64,000 nucleotides of DNA, from positions 124,001-188,000 of the forward strand of contig JACKFB010000008.1 of NCBI GenBank assembly GCA_020632695.1, given 5' to 3'. Made by a program: the position numbers and the translations under genes. This document shows, piece after piece, positions 29,175 to 37,460 of the stretch. Numbering within the stretch: the stretch's first letter is position 1; each line of letters opens with the position of its first letter. Source of the stretch: Deltaproteobacteria bacterium (GTDB lineage: Bacteria > Myxococcota_A > UBA9042 > PHBI01 > JACKFB01). The notes beneath the pieces are model-generated. The model worked only from the letters and a program-made list of their open reading frames with translations, was not told where the DNA came from and did not search any database.

Positions 29175-30557
29175 TTGAGACCGCGTTCAACGTTCATTCG
29201 CCTTGCCCTCGCCGTCGGCGCGCTCTGCGCGCTGGCGACGCTAGCCCACGCGCAGGAGCCCGACGCTCCGGCGACCATCGAGTCGGTGAAGTCCTCCGTC
29301 GACATGGTCCAGTGGACCCTCAACAACCTGTGGGTGATGCTGGCGGGCTGCCTCGTCTTCATCATGCACCTGGGCTTCGCGACGTTGGAGAGCGGGCTGA
29401 CCCGCTCGAAGAACACGGTCAACATCCTGTTCAAGAACACCATGATCGTGTGCATCGGTCTGCTGACCTACGCGCTCATCGGGTTCCACATGATGTACCC
29501 CGGGGACTTCAACGGCTTCTTCTCCCTGGGCGACATCGGCGCCTTCATCACCATCAACCCGGGCGACGCCGCGGCGGTGCAGGCCAACCTCACCCCCGAC
29601 TACAACCCGGGCTACACCTGGTACACGGACTTCTTCTTCCAGGCGATGTTCGCCGCGACCGCCGCCACCATCGTGTCGGGCGCCGTCGCCGGCCGCATCA
29701 AGCTGAGCACCTTCCTGGTCTTCGCCACCATCTTCGTAGGCATCAGCTACCCGATCACCGGCAGCTGGGTGTGGGGCGGCGGCTTCCTCAAGGAGATGGG
29801 CTTCTATGACTTCGCCGGCTCCACGCTGGTGCACTCGGTCGGTGGCTGGGGCGCTCTGGTGATGGCCATCATCCTCGGGCCCCGCCTCGGCAAGTACACG
29901 CCCCACGGCGACGTCCGGCCCATCTTCGGCCACAACCTCCCCCTCGCCACCATCGGCGTCTTCCTCCTCTGGTTCGGCTGGTTCGGCTTCAACGGCGGCT
30001 CGGTGCTCTCCGCGGACGCCGCCGCCGTCTCGCTGGTGCTCGTCACCACGTCCCTCGCCGCCGCCGCCGGTGGCATCGCCGCGGCGCTGGTGTCGTGGAT
30101 CCACGGGGGCAAGCCCGACCACACCATGGCGCTCAACGGGCTGCTGGCCGGCCTGGTCGGCATCACCGCCGGCGCGGACCAGATGGCCATCTGGGAGTCC
30201 GTCGCCATCGGCGCCATCGCCGGAATCATCGTCTACTTCGCCGTCATCACCATCGACCAGAAGCTGAAGATCGACGACCCGGTCGGCGCCGTCAGCGTGC
30301 ACCTCTGCTGCGGCATCTGGGGCACGCTCGCCGTCGGGATCTTCGGCCAGAAGGCCGGCATGGATCAGCTCATCCACCAGCTGATCGGCGTCGGCGCCAT
30401 CGGGGCCTTCACCGTGGTCTTCACCCTCATCCTCGGCTTCGCGCTCAAGTCCACCATGGGCCTGCGCGTCCACGAGAAGGAGGAGCTGCAGGGCCTGGAC
30501 ATCGGCGAGCACGGTCAGGAGGCCTACGCCGGCTTCCAGATCTTCAGCAACCAATAA
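29175..30557 (+). CDS. amt: Ammonium transporter
   Basis: This 460-residue inner-membrane channel of the Amt/MEP/Rh family has a signal-like N-terminus ending in AHA-Q and eleven predicted spans. Signatures include GCLVFIMHLGFATLESGLTRSKNTVNIL, GSWVWGGGFLKEMGFYDFAGSTLVHSVGGWGALV (with the first pore His) and GLLAGLVGITAG. The second pore region contains VSVHLCCGIWGTLAVGIFG. A TTG start at 29175 is supported by AGGAG at 29163-29167, 7 bases upstream, and by the signal peptide it produces. It is followed by the PII gene, the usual amtB-glnK pairing. Confidence 0.92.
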   Translation: MRPRSTFIRLALAVGALCALATLAHAQEPDAPATIESVKSSVDMVQWTLNNLWVMLAGCLVFIMHLGFATLESGLTRSKNTVNILFKNTMIVCIGLLTYALIGFHMMYPGDFNGFFSLGDIGAFITINPGDAAAVQANLTPDYNPGYTWYTDFFFQAMFAATAATIVSGAVAGRIKLSTFLVFATIFVGISYPITGSWVWGGGFLKEMGFYDFAGSTLVHSVGGWGALVMAIILGPRLGKYTPHGDVRPIFGHNLPLATIGVFLLWFGWFGFNGGSVLSADAAAVSLVLVTTSLAAAAGGIAAALVSWIHGGKPDHTMALNGLLAGLVGITAGADQMAIWESVAIGAIAGIIVYFAVITIDQKLKIDDPVGAVSVHLCCGIWGTLAVGIFGQKAGMDQLIHQLIGVGAIGAFTVVFTLILGFALKSTMGLRVHEKEELQGLDIGEHGQEAYAGFQIFSNQ

Positions 30558-30568
30558 GGAACTCGGCC

Positions 30569-30600
30569 CGGTGGGCGTAGCCTGAGGGCGACGCCCACCG
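30569..30600 (+). terminator. Intercistronic hairpin between amt and glnK
   Basis: A perfect 10-bp stem (CGGTGGGCGT at 30569-30578, ACGCCCACCG at 30591-30600) with a 12-base loop and no T-run lies between the two genes. It could attenuate read-through or stabilise the amt mRNA end. Confidence 0.45.
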
Positions 30601-30623
30601 CCACCCCTACCGGAGGAGACCTC

Positions 30624-30965
30624 ATGAAGCTCATCGTCGCGTATATCCAGCCCGAGCGTCTGAACGCGGTGAAGCAGTCCCTCGCCGAGGCCGACGTCTT
30701 CAAGATGTCGGTGACCAACGCGCTGGGCTGCGGCCAGCAGCGCGGTTACAGCGAGAGCTACCGCGGCAACATCGTCGAAGTGAACCTTCTCAAGAAGGTG
30801 CGGCTCGAGATCGGTGTGAACGACGACTTCGTCAAGACCACCGTGGACGCCATCATCCGAGGCGCCCGCACCGGAGAGATCGGGGACGGCAAGATCTTCA
30901 TCACCCCGCTCGAGGAGGCGATCCGCATCCGCACGGGCGAGACCGGGAACGAAGCCATCGGCTAG
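30624..30965 (+). CDS. glnK: PII nitrogen signalling protein (GlnB/GlnK family) lacking Tyr51
   Basis: This 113-residue PII protein would bind ATP/ADP and 2-oxoglutarate and gate the neighbouring Amt channel. Family features are MKLIVAYIQPERLNAV, the T-loop opening GQQRGYSESYRG, and the B/C loops TGEIGDGKIFITPLEEAIRIRTGE. The T-loop continues N49-I50-V51-E52-V53-N54 where enterobacterial proteins have A/S-E-Y51-M-V-D, so neither the uridylylated Tyr51 nor the cyanobacterial phospho-Ser49 is present. Regulation may rely on effector binding alone. A strong ribosome site (GGAGGAG) precedes the ATG. Confidence 0.92.
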   Translation: MKLIVAYIQPERLNAVKQSLAEADVFKMSVTNALGCGQQRGYSESYRGNIVEVNLLKKVRLEIGVNDDFVKTTVDAIIRGARTGEIGDGKIFITPLEEAIRIRTGETGNEAIG

Positions 30966-30973
30966 CGCAGTTC

Positions 30974-31015
30974 GGGCACCGCCGGCGTCGTCGAGGGACG
31001 TCGCTGGCGGTGCCC
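30974..31015 (+). terminator. Hairpin downstream of glnK
   Basis: A 14-bp stem (GGGCACCGCCGGCG at 30974-30987 with CGCTGGCGGTGCCC at 31002-31015, one G-T pair) follows the glnK stop by 8 bp. No T-run follows. Its right arm shares CGCTGGCGGTGCC with the tip of the 144-bp palindromes at 39918 and 59106. Confidence 0.6.
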
Positions 31016-31216
31016 TGCCTCACCCGCCGCAGGTGGCGCCTCGGATGGGGCGGGTCGGGGCCGTGTCCGTCGGTGCGAGGCGCGGTGGACGCGGTGACCG
31101 GGTCGGACGGGTGGGCTGGAACTGCAGCCTCACCTCGTGCATTGTGACGCCGAGCCTGGGTGCTGGAGCCTTCTGGCGGCGCCCTCCCGAACCGTCACAC
31201 CCGAGGAAGCGTCGCA

Positions 31217-32671
31217 GTGGCGAACCCTCTCCAACGCCACACCGCCCTCGCGGCGCTGGTCGCGGCGTGCTGTCTGGCCGTCGCGCCACGGGCCGACGCC
31301 GAGGCCAGGCTGCGATGGCGTGGATCGATCCTCGGCGACATCCGCTTCGAGACCACCGACGGCGTGCCCTTCGAGCGCCTGGAGACCTCGGGCGAGGTGC
31401 GGCTCACGGCCCGCCTGTCGAAGCACGTGGCGGCCGGCGGCCACGCCCGGCTGATGTATCTGCATACGCAGGACCCGAAGACCTTCGACGACCTGACCAG
31501 CCGCTCGAAGCTCGACCCCTTCCGCATCGAGAGCGACGCCCTCTTCGTCGAGTTCATCGACATCGGGCTCGAGGGGCTGGATCTCCGCGTCGGCCGCCAG
31601 CAGATCATCTGGGGCTCGGCCGACCGCTTCCACCCGACCTCGAACCTGAACCCGCTGGACCTCGAGGACCCCATCGGCTTCGGCCAGGTCATCGCCAACG
31701 AGATGGTCTCGCTGCGCTTCCGGCCCGACTGGAGCGCCGGCGACGGCGACGTCCCCTGGTTCGACGAGTTCTCGCTCGAGCTGGTCTTCGTGCCCTTCTT
31801 CAAGCCGGCCGAGCTGCCCTCGTCGGCCCGCGCCGCCTTCACCGAGCGACCCGAGTTCCGCCCCCGCGCCAACACGCCGCTGCTGAACCGCCTGGTCGAC
31901 CAGCAGGAGACGCTCATCGCCGCCGGGTGGACCTTCGAGAACATCCCCTCGACCGAGCTGCCCGAGCGCAACCTCCGCAACAGCATGTTCGGCGGCCGCA
32001 TGGGCTTCCGCCTGCTGGGCGCCGACCTCGGCTTCTCGTACTTCCGCGGCTTCGACGACCTCCCGCGGGCCGAGCGCATCTTCTCGACCGTCGTCGTCAC
32101 CGACGTCACCAGCGACATCCAGCTCCGCTACCCGCGGGTGCAGGTCTTCGGCTTCGACTTCGCCACCAGCCTCGAGTTCCTCGGCGGCATGGGCCTCTGG
32201 GCCGAGGTCGGCATCACCCAGCACGACGACCTGTTCCGCGCCATCCTCACCGGCCCGGTGGTCGGCGTGAACGAGGCGGAGATCGAGTACCCCAAGGGCA
32301 TCTTCACCAAGGCGGTCGTCGGCCTGGACTACTCGCTGACGCCCTGGTGGTACATCAACGTCCAGTATCTGCGCGGCTTCCCCGACGAGTTCGGCAGCGA
32401 CATGATCGAGGACTACATCGTCGCCGGGATGGACTTCAAGCTGGGCACCGACACCTGGCTCATCCGCCTGTTCAACATCGTGAACGTGGACGACGGCTCC
32501 TTCGTGCTCTTCCCCCAGCTCACCGCGACGCCGTGGACCGGAGGTGAAATCACCTTGGGCGCGCTGCTATACTCGGGGGACCTGAAGAAGGAGCGCGACG
32601 TCTCCAAGAAGTTCGAGAGTCTGGTCGTGGGCAGCAGCACCGTATTCCTCCGTGCCAAGGCGAGCTTCTGA
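31217..32671 (+). CDS. Outer-membrane beta-barrel protein, DUF1302-like
   Basis: This 484-residue secreted protein has a signal peptide (LAALVAACCLAVAPRADA) followed by a beta-rich sequence with many alternating aromatic strands, ending in a terminal Phe (STVFLRAKASF), as outer-membrane barrels do. The segment LRVGRQQIIWGSADRFHPTSNLNPLD resembles the signature of DUF1302 proteins, which often accompany RND exporters and LolA/DUF1329-type periplasmic proteins. A GTG start at 31217 has AGGAAG about 8 bases upstream. The 250 bp before it hold the glnK hairpin and nothing else that I recognise. Its stop overlaps the next start (TGATG). Confidence 0.72.
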   Translation: MANPLQRHTALAALVAACCLAVAPRADAEARLRWRGSILGDIRFETTDGVPFERLETSGEVRLTARLSKHVAAGGHARLMYLHTQDPKTFDDLTSRSKLDPFRIESDALFVEFIDIGLEGLDLRVGRQQIIWGSADRFHPTSNLNPLDLEDPIGFGQVIANEMVSLRFRPDWSAGDGDVPWFDEFSLELVFVPFFKPAELPSSARAAFTERPEFRPRANTPLLNRLVDQQETLIAAGWTFENIPSTELPERNLRNSMFGGRMGFRLLGADLGFSYFRGFDDLPRAERIFSTVVVTDVTSDIQLRYPRVQVFGFDFATSLEFLGGMGLWAEVGITQHDDLFRAILTGPVVGVNEAEIEYPKGIFTKAVVGLDYSLTPWWYINVQYLRGFPDEFGSDMIEDYIVAGMDFKLGTDTWLIRLFNIVNVDDGSFVLFPQLTATPWTGGEITLGALLYSGDLKKERDVSKKFESLVVGSSTVFLRAKASF

Positions 32672-33498
32672 TGCGGCGCCGACTTTCGCTCCCGCTGGCC
32701 GCGTGCCTGGCGCTCGCCCTGGGCGCGTCCCTGGCGCTGCCGTGGAGCGCCTGCTTGTCCGACAAGGGCGAGCGCTGCGCCATCGACAGCGACTGCAGCT
32801 CCGGCTACGCCTGCTCGCCCGAGGGCCTGTGCGTCACCTTCGAGCAGCTCCTCGAGTCCTTCAGCCTCAAGCACGGCAAGCCCAAGGACGTCATCACCAC
32901 CAAGGACACGGTGGTCGCCGACAGCCCCGAGGTGGGCCCCGACGGCGACGGCGGCGCGACCTGCAAGGAGCCGCGCGGCATCTTCGAGCCCGGCGCGGGC
33001 CCCTGCCTCGAGCCTGACCAGAAGATCAAGGTGGTGGGCCTGTGCATCGCCCCCTCGGGCCACGGGACGGAGGGGCTGGCGGCCGTCGGCAACCCCATCC
33101 TGGCCGACCAGTTCTCCAACGACACCTTCAAGCTCGAGGCGTGGATCGACGGCGAGCTGGGCCCGGGCTGCCACCCGACCATCCGCTGGCTGCGGGACCC
33201 CTCCGAGCGCAAGGCCGACTGCTCGGTGGTGCACGGCGACAACGTGCCCATCGAGGTCATCGGCATCATCGAGCTCTTCGTCGAGTCGCCGGTCTACGAC
33301 CCGGTCACGCACATCCTGACGGGCATCATCGACGAGGACGCGCTGCTCGAGGCCATCGACCCGGCCATCAAGCAGATCGCCGACAACTTCATCGAGAAGG
33401 ACGTCGACACCGACGGCGACAGCGTGCCCGACAAGGCCAGCGTCATCGTCACGGTGCAGCTCGCGCCCGAGCAGCCGACCGAGTGCCCGACGGAGTAG
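32671..33498 (+). CDS. Secreted Cys-containing protein, possible lipoprotein
   Basis: This 275-residue protein has a strong signal sequence ending in WSAC, an imperfect lipobox. A short Cys motif of the type CAIDSDCSSGYACSPEGLC, common in myxobacterial surface proteins, comes next, then an acidic C-terminal region (FIEKDVDTDGDSVPDK, similar to thrombospondin type 3 calcium-binding repeats). No family is recognised. It is translationally coupled to the barrel gene (shared base at 32671) and is likely exported with it. Confidence 0.72.
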   Translation: MRRRLSLPLAACLALALGASLALPWSACLSDKGERCAIDSDCSSGYACSPEGLCVTFEQLLESFSLKHGKPKDVITTKDTVVADSPEVGPDGDGGATCKEPRGIFEPGAGPCLEPDQKIKVVGLCIAPSGHGTEGLAAVGNPILADQFSNDTFKLEAWIDGELGPGCHPTIRWLRDPSERKADCSVVHGDNVPIEVIGIIELFVESPVYDPVTHILTGIIDEDALLEAIDPAIKQIADNFIEKDVDTDGDSVPDKASVIVTVQLAPEQPTECPTE

Positions 33499-33532
33499 CG
33501 CGGGGTCTCGGCCGGCGGCTCTGGCTCGCGAG

Positions 33533-34327
33533 CTACTCGCCGCGGACCAGGTTCTTCTTCTGGAAGAGGCTGTCCTCGAGCGGCAGGCCGACCTCCTGGG
33601 ACTCCATCTCCAGCGTGGTGACCAGCGGGTCCTTGCCCTCGTCGCGCATCGTGACCAGGCGGTAGGTCGGCACGCCGTCCATCACCTCGTAGCGCGAGCG
33701 CTCCTGCGTGCGCACCCGCTTGCCGCCGTCCCAGTACTCGATGACCTCCGGCAGGGTGGTCTTGCGCGAGACCTTGACCCGCAGCTTGTCCCAGGTCACG
33801 TCGGCGTCGGGCTTCTTCTTCAGCTCCAGCCACAGCGCGTCGTCGGTCTTCTCGCCGAAGCTGGCGTCGTAGAGCGTCGACAGGTCCTCGGTCGACATGT
33901 CCGAGTAGGTCAGGTTCGAGCCCAGCAAGGTCTGCCGCTTGGCGTGGCTGGCGACGCGCCGCACGTTGTCGGTCTGCGGCGAGTAGACGTACATGACGCT
34001 GGCGCCCGAGGTCAGGATGCTCATGCCCTTGACCTCGCCGGGGTCCAAGAAGCGCACCAGCCGCTGCTTGCCGCCCTTCTGCCAGACCTTGAAGCGCAGG
34101 GTCTTCGGCTCGCCCGAGCCCGGCTTGACCGTCATCTTGAAGGTCCAGAGCTGGGTCGGGTAGTGGTTCATCAGCTTGTCGGCGGCCTCCAGCATCGCCT
34201 GGGCGCCCTTGGCCTCCAGCTCGGCGAAGGACTCGCCGGCGCGAGCGGGGCCTGCCGTGGTGGCGAGGGCCGTGAGGGCCACCGCGGCGGGGACGAGGGA
34301 CAGGGCGAGACGGGACAGTCGCTTCAT
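33533..34327 (-). CDS. LolA-like outer membrane lipoprotein-sorting protein
   Basis: This 264-residue periplasmic protein has a cleavable signal peptide (to GPARA) and the sequence pattern of the COG2834 family: WTFKMTVKPGSGEPKTLRFKVW, GKQRLVRFLDPGEVKGMSILT, VMYVYSPQTDNVRRV, MSTEDLSTLYDASF, then LPEVIEYWDGGKRVRT. Such LolA-fold proteins are often encoded next to MMPL/RND exporters and are thought to carry hydrophobic cargo from the exporter. Its ATG shares one base with the exporter's stop, so the two are a coupled pair. Confidence 0.88.
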   Translation of the reverse strand: MKRLSRLALSLVPAAVALTALATTAGPARAGESFAELEAKGAQAMLEAADKLMNHYPTQLWTFKMTVKPGSGEPKTLRFKVWQKGGKQRLVRFLDPGEVKGMSILTSGASVMYVYSPQTDNVRRVASHAKRQTLLGSNLTYSDMSTEDLSTLYDASFGEKTDDALWLELKKKPDADVTWDKLRVKVSRKTTLPEVIEYWDGGKRVRTQERSRYEVMDGVPTYRLVTMRDEGKDPLVTTLEMESQEVGLPLEDSLFQKKNLVRGE

Positions 34328-37125
34328 CAGGCTTCTCCGGATGGTTGGGGGGACGACGGGCCCTCGGCCGGCTTCCACCAGTCGAGCAGCGCCGGGAGGA
34401 TGACGAGGGTGGCCAGGGCGGCGACGAGGAGGGTCTCGGCGGTCAGCAGGCCGAAGCGGCTCATCGGCACGATGGTCGCCCAGGCGAGGATGACGAATCC
34501 AGCGGTGATCTCGGCCGCGTTGATGAGGATGGAGCGCCCGGTGGTCCTCATGGCGGCGCGCAGGCCCCCCTCCCGGTAGCGCCACATGAAGTGGATGGCG
34601 TAGTCGATGCCGGTGCCCAGGGCGATGGAGGACAGCATCGAGGCGCCGATGTCGAGCGGCAGCCTGCTGGGGAAGAGCCCCATCAGCCCGAAGGTCACCA
34701 GCAGGGTCAACGCCGAGGGCACGGCGCCGAGCAGGCCGCCGAGCAGGCTGCGGAACACCACCACCATCACCAGCAGCACCAGGGGCATGCTGACCATGAG
34801 GCTCCAGGTCTGGTTGTGCTGTACCGAGTCGGTCATGGCCTGCTGCAGGACGGGGTAGCCGCTGACGGTGGCCGTCATGGGCGTCGGGTGCTCGGCGCCG
34901 GGCGGCGGAGTCGGGAGCCCGACCACCCACTCGGGCTGGAGCAGGTCGTCGACGATGGCCGCCACCCGGAGATTCACCCCCGCCGGCAGCTCGCCCAGCA
35001 TCGCCAGCACCTTGTCCGTGGTGTCGCCGGTCATCAGCGGCCGGATGGCCTCGCTCACCTGGGTCTCCAGGTAGCGGGCGCCCCGCCGGAACGACTTGTC
35101 GTCCTCCAGCTCCGACGGCGCGGCGTGCTTGCGGGCCAGCTCGATGAAGCGCTCGGGCGTGAGCGCGCGGGCGGCGGCGGCGGCGGCGACCTCACCCTCC
35201 AGGGCGGCCAGGGCCCCCTCCCCGCTCAGCTCCATCATCTCGTCCTCGCCGATCTCCCGGTCCAGGACCTCCTTCACCGCGCGACCCAGCGCCGCCGTGT
35301 CGGGGCGCGCCGCCGACTCCAGCGTGGTCGCCAGCGGACCGACCACCTCGTCGCCCTTGCCCGCCAGCGCCGCGATGCGCTCGGCCGCGTCCCGCACCAC
35401 CCCCTCGGTCCCCGGCGCCCCGCGCGGCACCATCGCCGCGTAGGCCGGCAGATGGCGCGCCGCCAGCGCGCGGATCCGCGCGGTCATCGGGGTGACGCGG
35501 CCCGTGTCGAAGCCGCCGATGCCCACCTGGATCAGCGCGCCCGACCAGTCCTCGTCCACCAGCAGGCCCACCGCCGGGTCGGTGCGCCGCGCCAGAAAGC
35601 CCATCTGGGCGATCTCCTTGCGCTCACGGCTCAGCCGCCGCTGTCCCTTCAACCCCTCGTGGACGATGGCCAGCACGTTGGCGATGCTGTCCACGCGCGT
35701 GACGCCGGGCACCGCGCGCAGCCGGTCCTCGAAGGCGGCGATGCGGTCCAGCACGGCCGGGTCGCGGATGTCGCCGCTGACCAGCACCTGCAGGAACACC
35801 GACCCGCCGAACTCGTCCTCCATGAAGCGCTCGGCCACCGCCGGCTCCGAGCCCTCCTCGAAGAAGGAGCCGGTGTCCATCCGGGTCTCGATGTGCGGGA
35901 TCTGCGCGCCGAAGAAGACCGCGACCGCCGCCACGCCGGCCAGCACGGTGAGGCGATGGGCCCGGCTCCACAGCGCGAGGCGCACCATCCAGTCGTCGAT
36001 GCGCAGCCCCACCGCCGTTGGCTTGCGCGGCGGCAGCGGCAGCAGATGCAGCACCGCCGGCACCAGGCACAGCGCCAGCCCGGAGCAGATCGCCGTACCC
36101 AGGGCCATCTGCCAGCCGAACTCGCGCATGGGCGCCAGGTCCATCACCAGGAAGCTGAGGAAGCCGGCGACGGTGGTCAGGCCGGTCACGATGATGGGCC
36201 AGCCCAGGTTGGCCAGCATCCCGACCTCGTCGGCGCCGTGCTCGAGGTACCAGACCAGCAGGTGCACCGCGTATGCCGAGCCGAGCGCCACCAGGATGAC
36301 CGGCAGCGAGCTGGAGATGAGCGTCAGCGGCTGGCCGAGCCACGCCATGGCGCCCAGGGTCCACAGGATACCCAGGCCCACGGTGCCCACCGTGAGCATC
36401 GCCGCCCGGAACGAGCCCAGGCTGAGCAGGATGAGCAGCAGGATGACGCCGACCACGTAGGGCGCGAGGCGCGCCAGGTCGCGCTGGGAGCCGTTGGCGG
36501 CGGCCTCGGCGATGAAGGGGGCGCCGGCGAAGTGCAGCCGGGTGCCGGGCGGTGGGCTGAGCTTCGCGGCGGCTTCGCGTACGGCCTCGGCGGCGTCCTT
36601 GGTGGAGAGCCCCCCCTGGCCGTCCCGGAGCTGGCACACCAGCATGGCCGAGGTGCCGTCGGTGGAGACCAGGGTGCCCGCGAGGTAGTCGAGGCCCAGG
36701 ATGTCGTCGCGGATGGCCTGGAGCGCGGCGGGGTCGGTGGGGACGGGCTTGGGGACCAGCTCCTTGTGCTCGGCCTCCTCCTCGCCGGTGATGACGGCCA
36801 GCTCCGAGATGCCGGTGACGAAGGCGACCTCCGGCAACCCCTCCAGCGTCTTCGTCAGCTCGCGCAGCCAGGTCAGGCGGTCGTGGGTGTAGAGGCCGCC
36901 GGTGTCGGCGTCGGCCTGCACGCCCACCAGCGCGACGCTGAGGCTGCCGAAGCGCTCGGCGATGCGGTTGAAGCCGACGACCTCGGGATCCTCCTGGGGC
37001 AGGAAGCGCACGACGTCGTCGTCGTAGACGGGCGGCAGCCGGATGGCGGCCAGCACGGAGAGCGCGGCGATGAGGCACAGCACCAGGACGCTGTGGCGGG
37101 TGACCCATCGCGCGAATCGTTCCAT
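34327..37125 (-). CDS. RND/MMPL superfamily exporter
   Basis: This 932-residue inner-membrane transporter shows duplicated halves. Each half has one leading span, a large periplasmic loop (about 35-215 and 480-700) and a cluster of five spans (GVILLLILLSLGSFRAAMLTVGTVGLGILWTLG in half one; SMPLVLLVMVVVFRSLLGGLLGAVPSALTLLVTFGLMG in half two). Signatures such as VILVALGSAYAVHLLVWYLE and SSIALGTGIDYAIHFMWRYRE place it with the predicted exporters of the RND superfamily that move lipids or hopanoids. There is no adjacent membrane-fusion protein; the LolA-like protein downstream is the likely partner, and the barrel at 31217 the possible outer-membrane component. Confidence 0.9.
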   Translation of the reverse strand: MERFARWVTRHSVLVLCLIAALSVLAAIRLPPVYDDDVVRFLPQEDPEVVGFNRIAERFGSLSVALVGVQADADTGGLYTHDRLTWLRELTKTLEGLPEVAFVTGISELAVITGEEEAEHKELVPKPVPTDPAALQAIRDDILGLDYLAGTLVSTDGTSAMLVCQLRDGQGGLSTKDAAEAVREAAAKLSPPPGTRLHFAGAPFIAEAAANGSQRDLARLAPYVVGVILLLILLSLGSFRAAMLTVGTVGLGILWTLGAMAWLGQPLTLISSSLPVILVALGSAYAVHLLVWYLEHGADEVGMLANLGWPIIVTGLTTVAGFLSFLVMDLAPMREFGWQMALGTAICSGLALCLVPAVLHLLPLPPRKPTAVGLRIDDWMVRLALWSRAHRLTVLAGVAAVAVFFGAQIPHIETRMDTGSFFEEGSEPAVAERFMEDEFGGSVFLQVLVSGDIRDPAVLDRIAAFEDRLRAVPGVTRVDSIANVLAIVHEGLKGQRRLSRERKEIAQMGFLARRTDPAVGLLVDEDWSGALIQVGIGGFDTGRVTPMTARIRALAARHLPAYAAMVPRGAPGTEGVVRDAAERIAALAGKGDEVVGPLATTLESAARPDTAALGRAVKEVLDREIGEDEMMELSGEGALAALEGEVAAAAAARALTPERFIELARKHAAPSELEDDKSFRRGARYLETQVSEAIRPLMTGDTTDKVLAMLGELPAGVNLRVAAIVDDLLQPEWVVGLPTPPPGAEHPTPMTATVSGYPVLQQAMTDSVQHNQTWSLMVSMPLVLLVMVVVFRSLLGGLLGAVPSALTLLVTFGLMGLFPSRLPLDIGASMLSSIALGTGIDYAIHFMWRYREGGLRAAMRTTGRSILINAAEITAGFVILAWATIVPMSRFGLLTAETLLVAALATLVILPALLDWWKPAEGPSSPQPSGEA

Positions 37126-37460
37126 CGCGTCACGCCTCGTGCCCACGTCACCACACGACGCCGACGCGCGTCGGCACACCGGTCGGCCTTCGATGGTGAC
37201 GGAACTGGAGTGGCGCGCGAGACGAAGCCCGCAGACCGGCCGGCCCGCGATGGATACCAGAAATCCCCGCCCCTGGGGAACCCCAAGTGCCCGGGAGGGC
37301 CGACGAAGCAACCGCTTCGGCCGCCGCTCGCCGCGCTCGCGTCTCCCGACGAAGGCGTAGCACCTCGCGCTCACGCAGACGTTGACCTTCCTGCATCGGA
37401 TCGCCGACGATGCAGGCAGGTTGGCGCTTCTCCCCTGCGCGAACCGAGGCCCTCTTTCAC
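37126..37460. other. Divergent intergenic region between the RND exporter and the HYDIN/PKD lipoprotein
   Basis: No gene is supported in these 335 bp. Two 19-bp near-identical direct repeats with 16 of 19 matches (37178-37196 and 37235-37253, ACCGG.CGGCC..CGATGG) lie 57 bp apart and might be a paired operator. A perfect 9-bp hairpin (CCTGCATCG at 37390-37398, CGATGCAGG at 37408-37416) lies in the probable leader of the downstream gene. Confidence 0.4.

Noticed and set aside
32560..32580. Promoter-like CTATACTCG
   Set aside because: It lies inside the coding region of the barrel protein, with no -35 at the right distance and no gene start that needs it.
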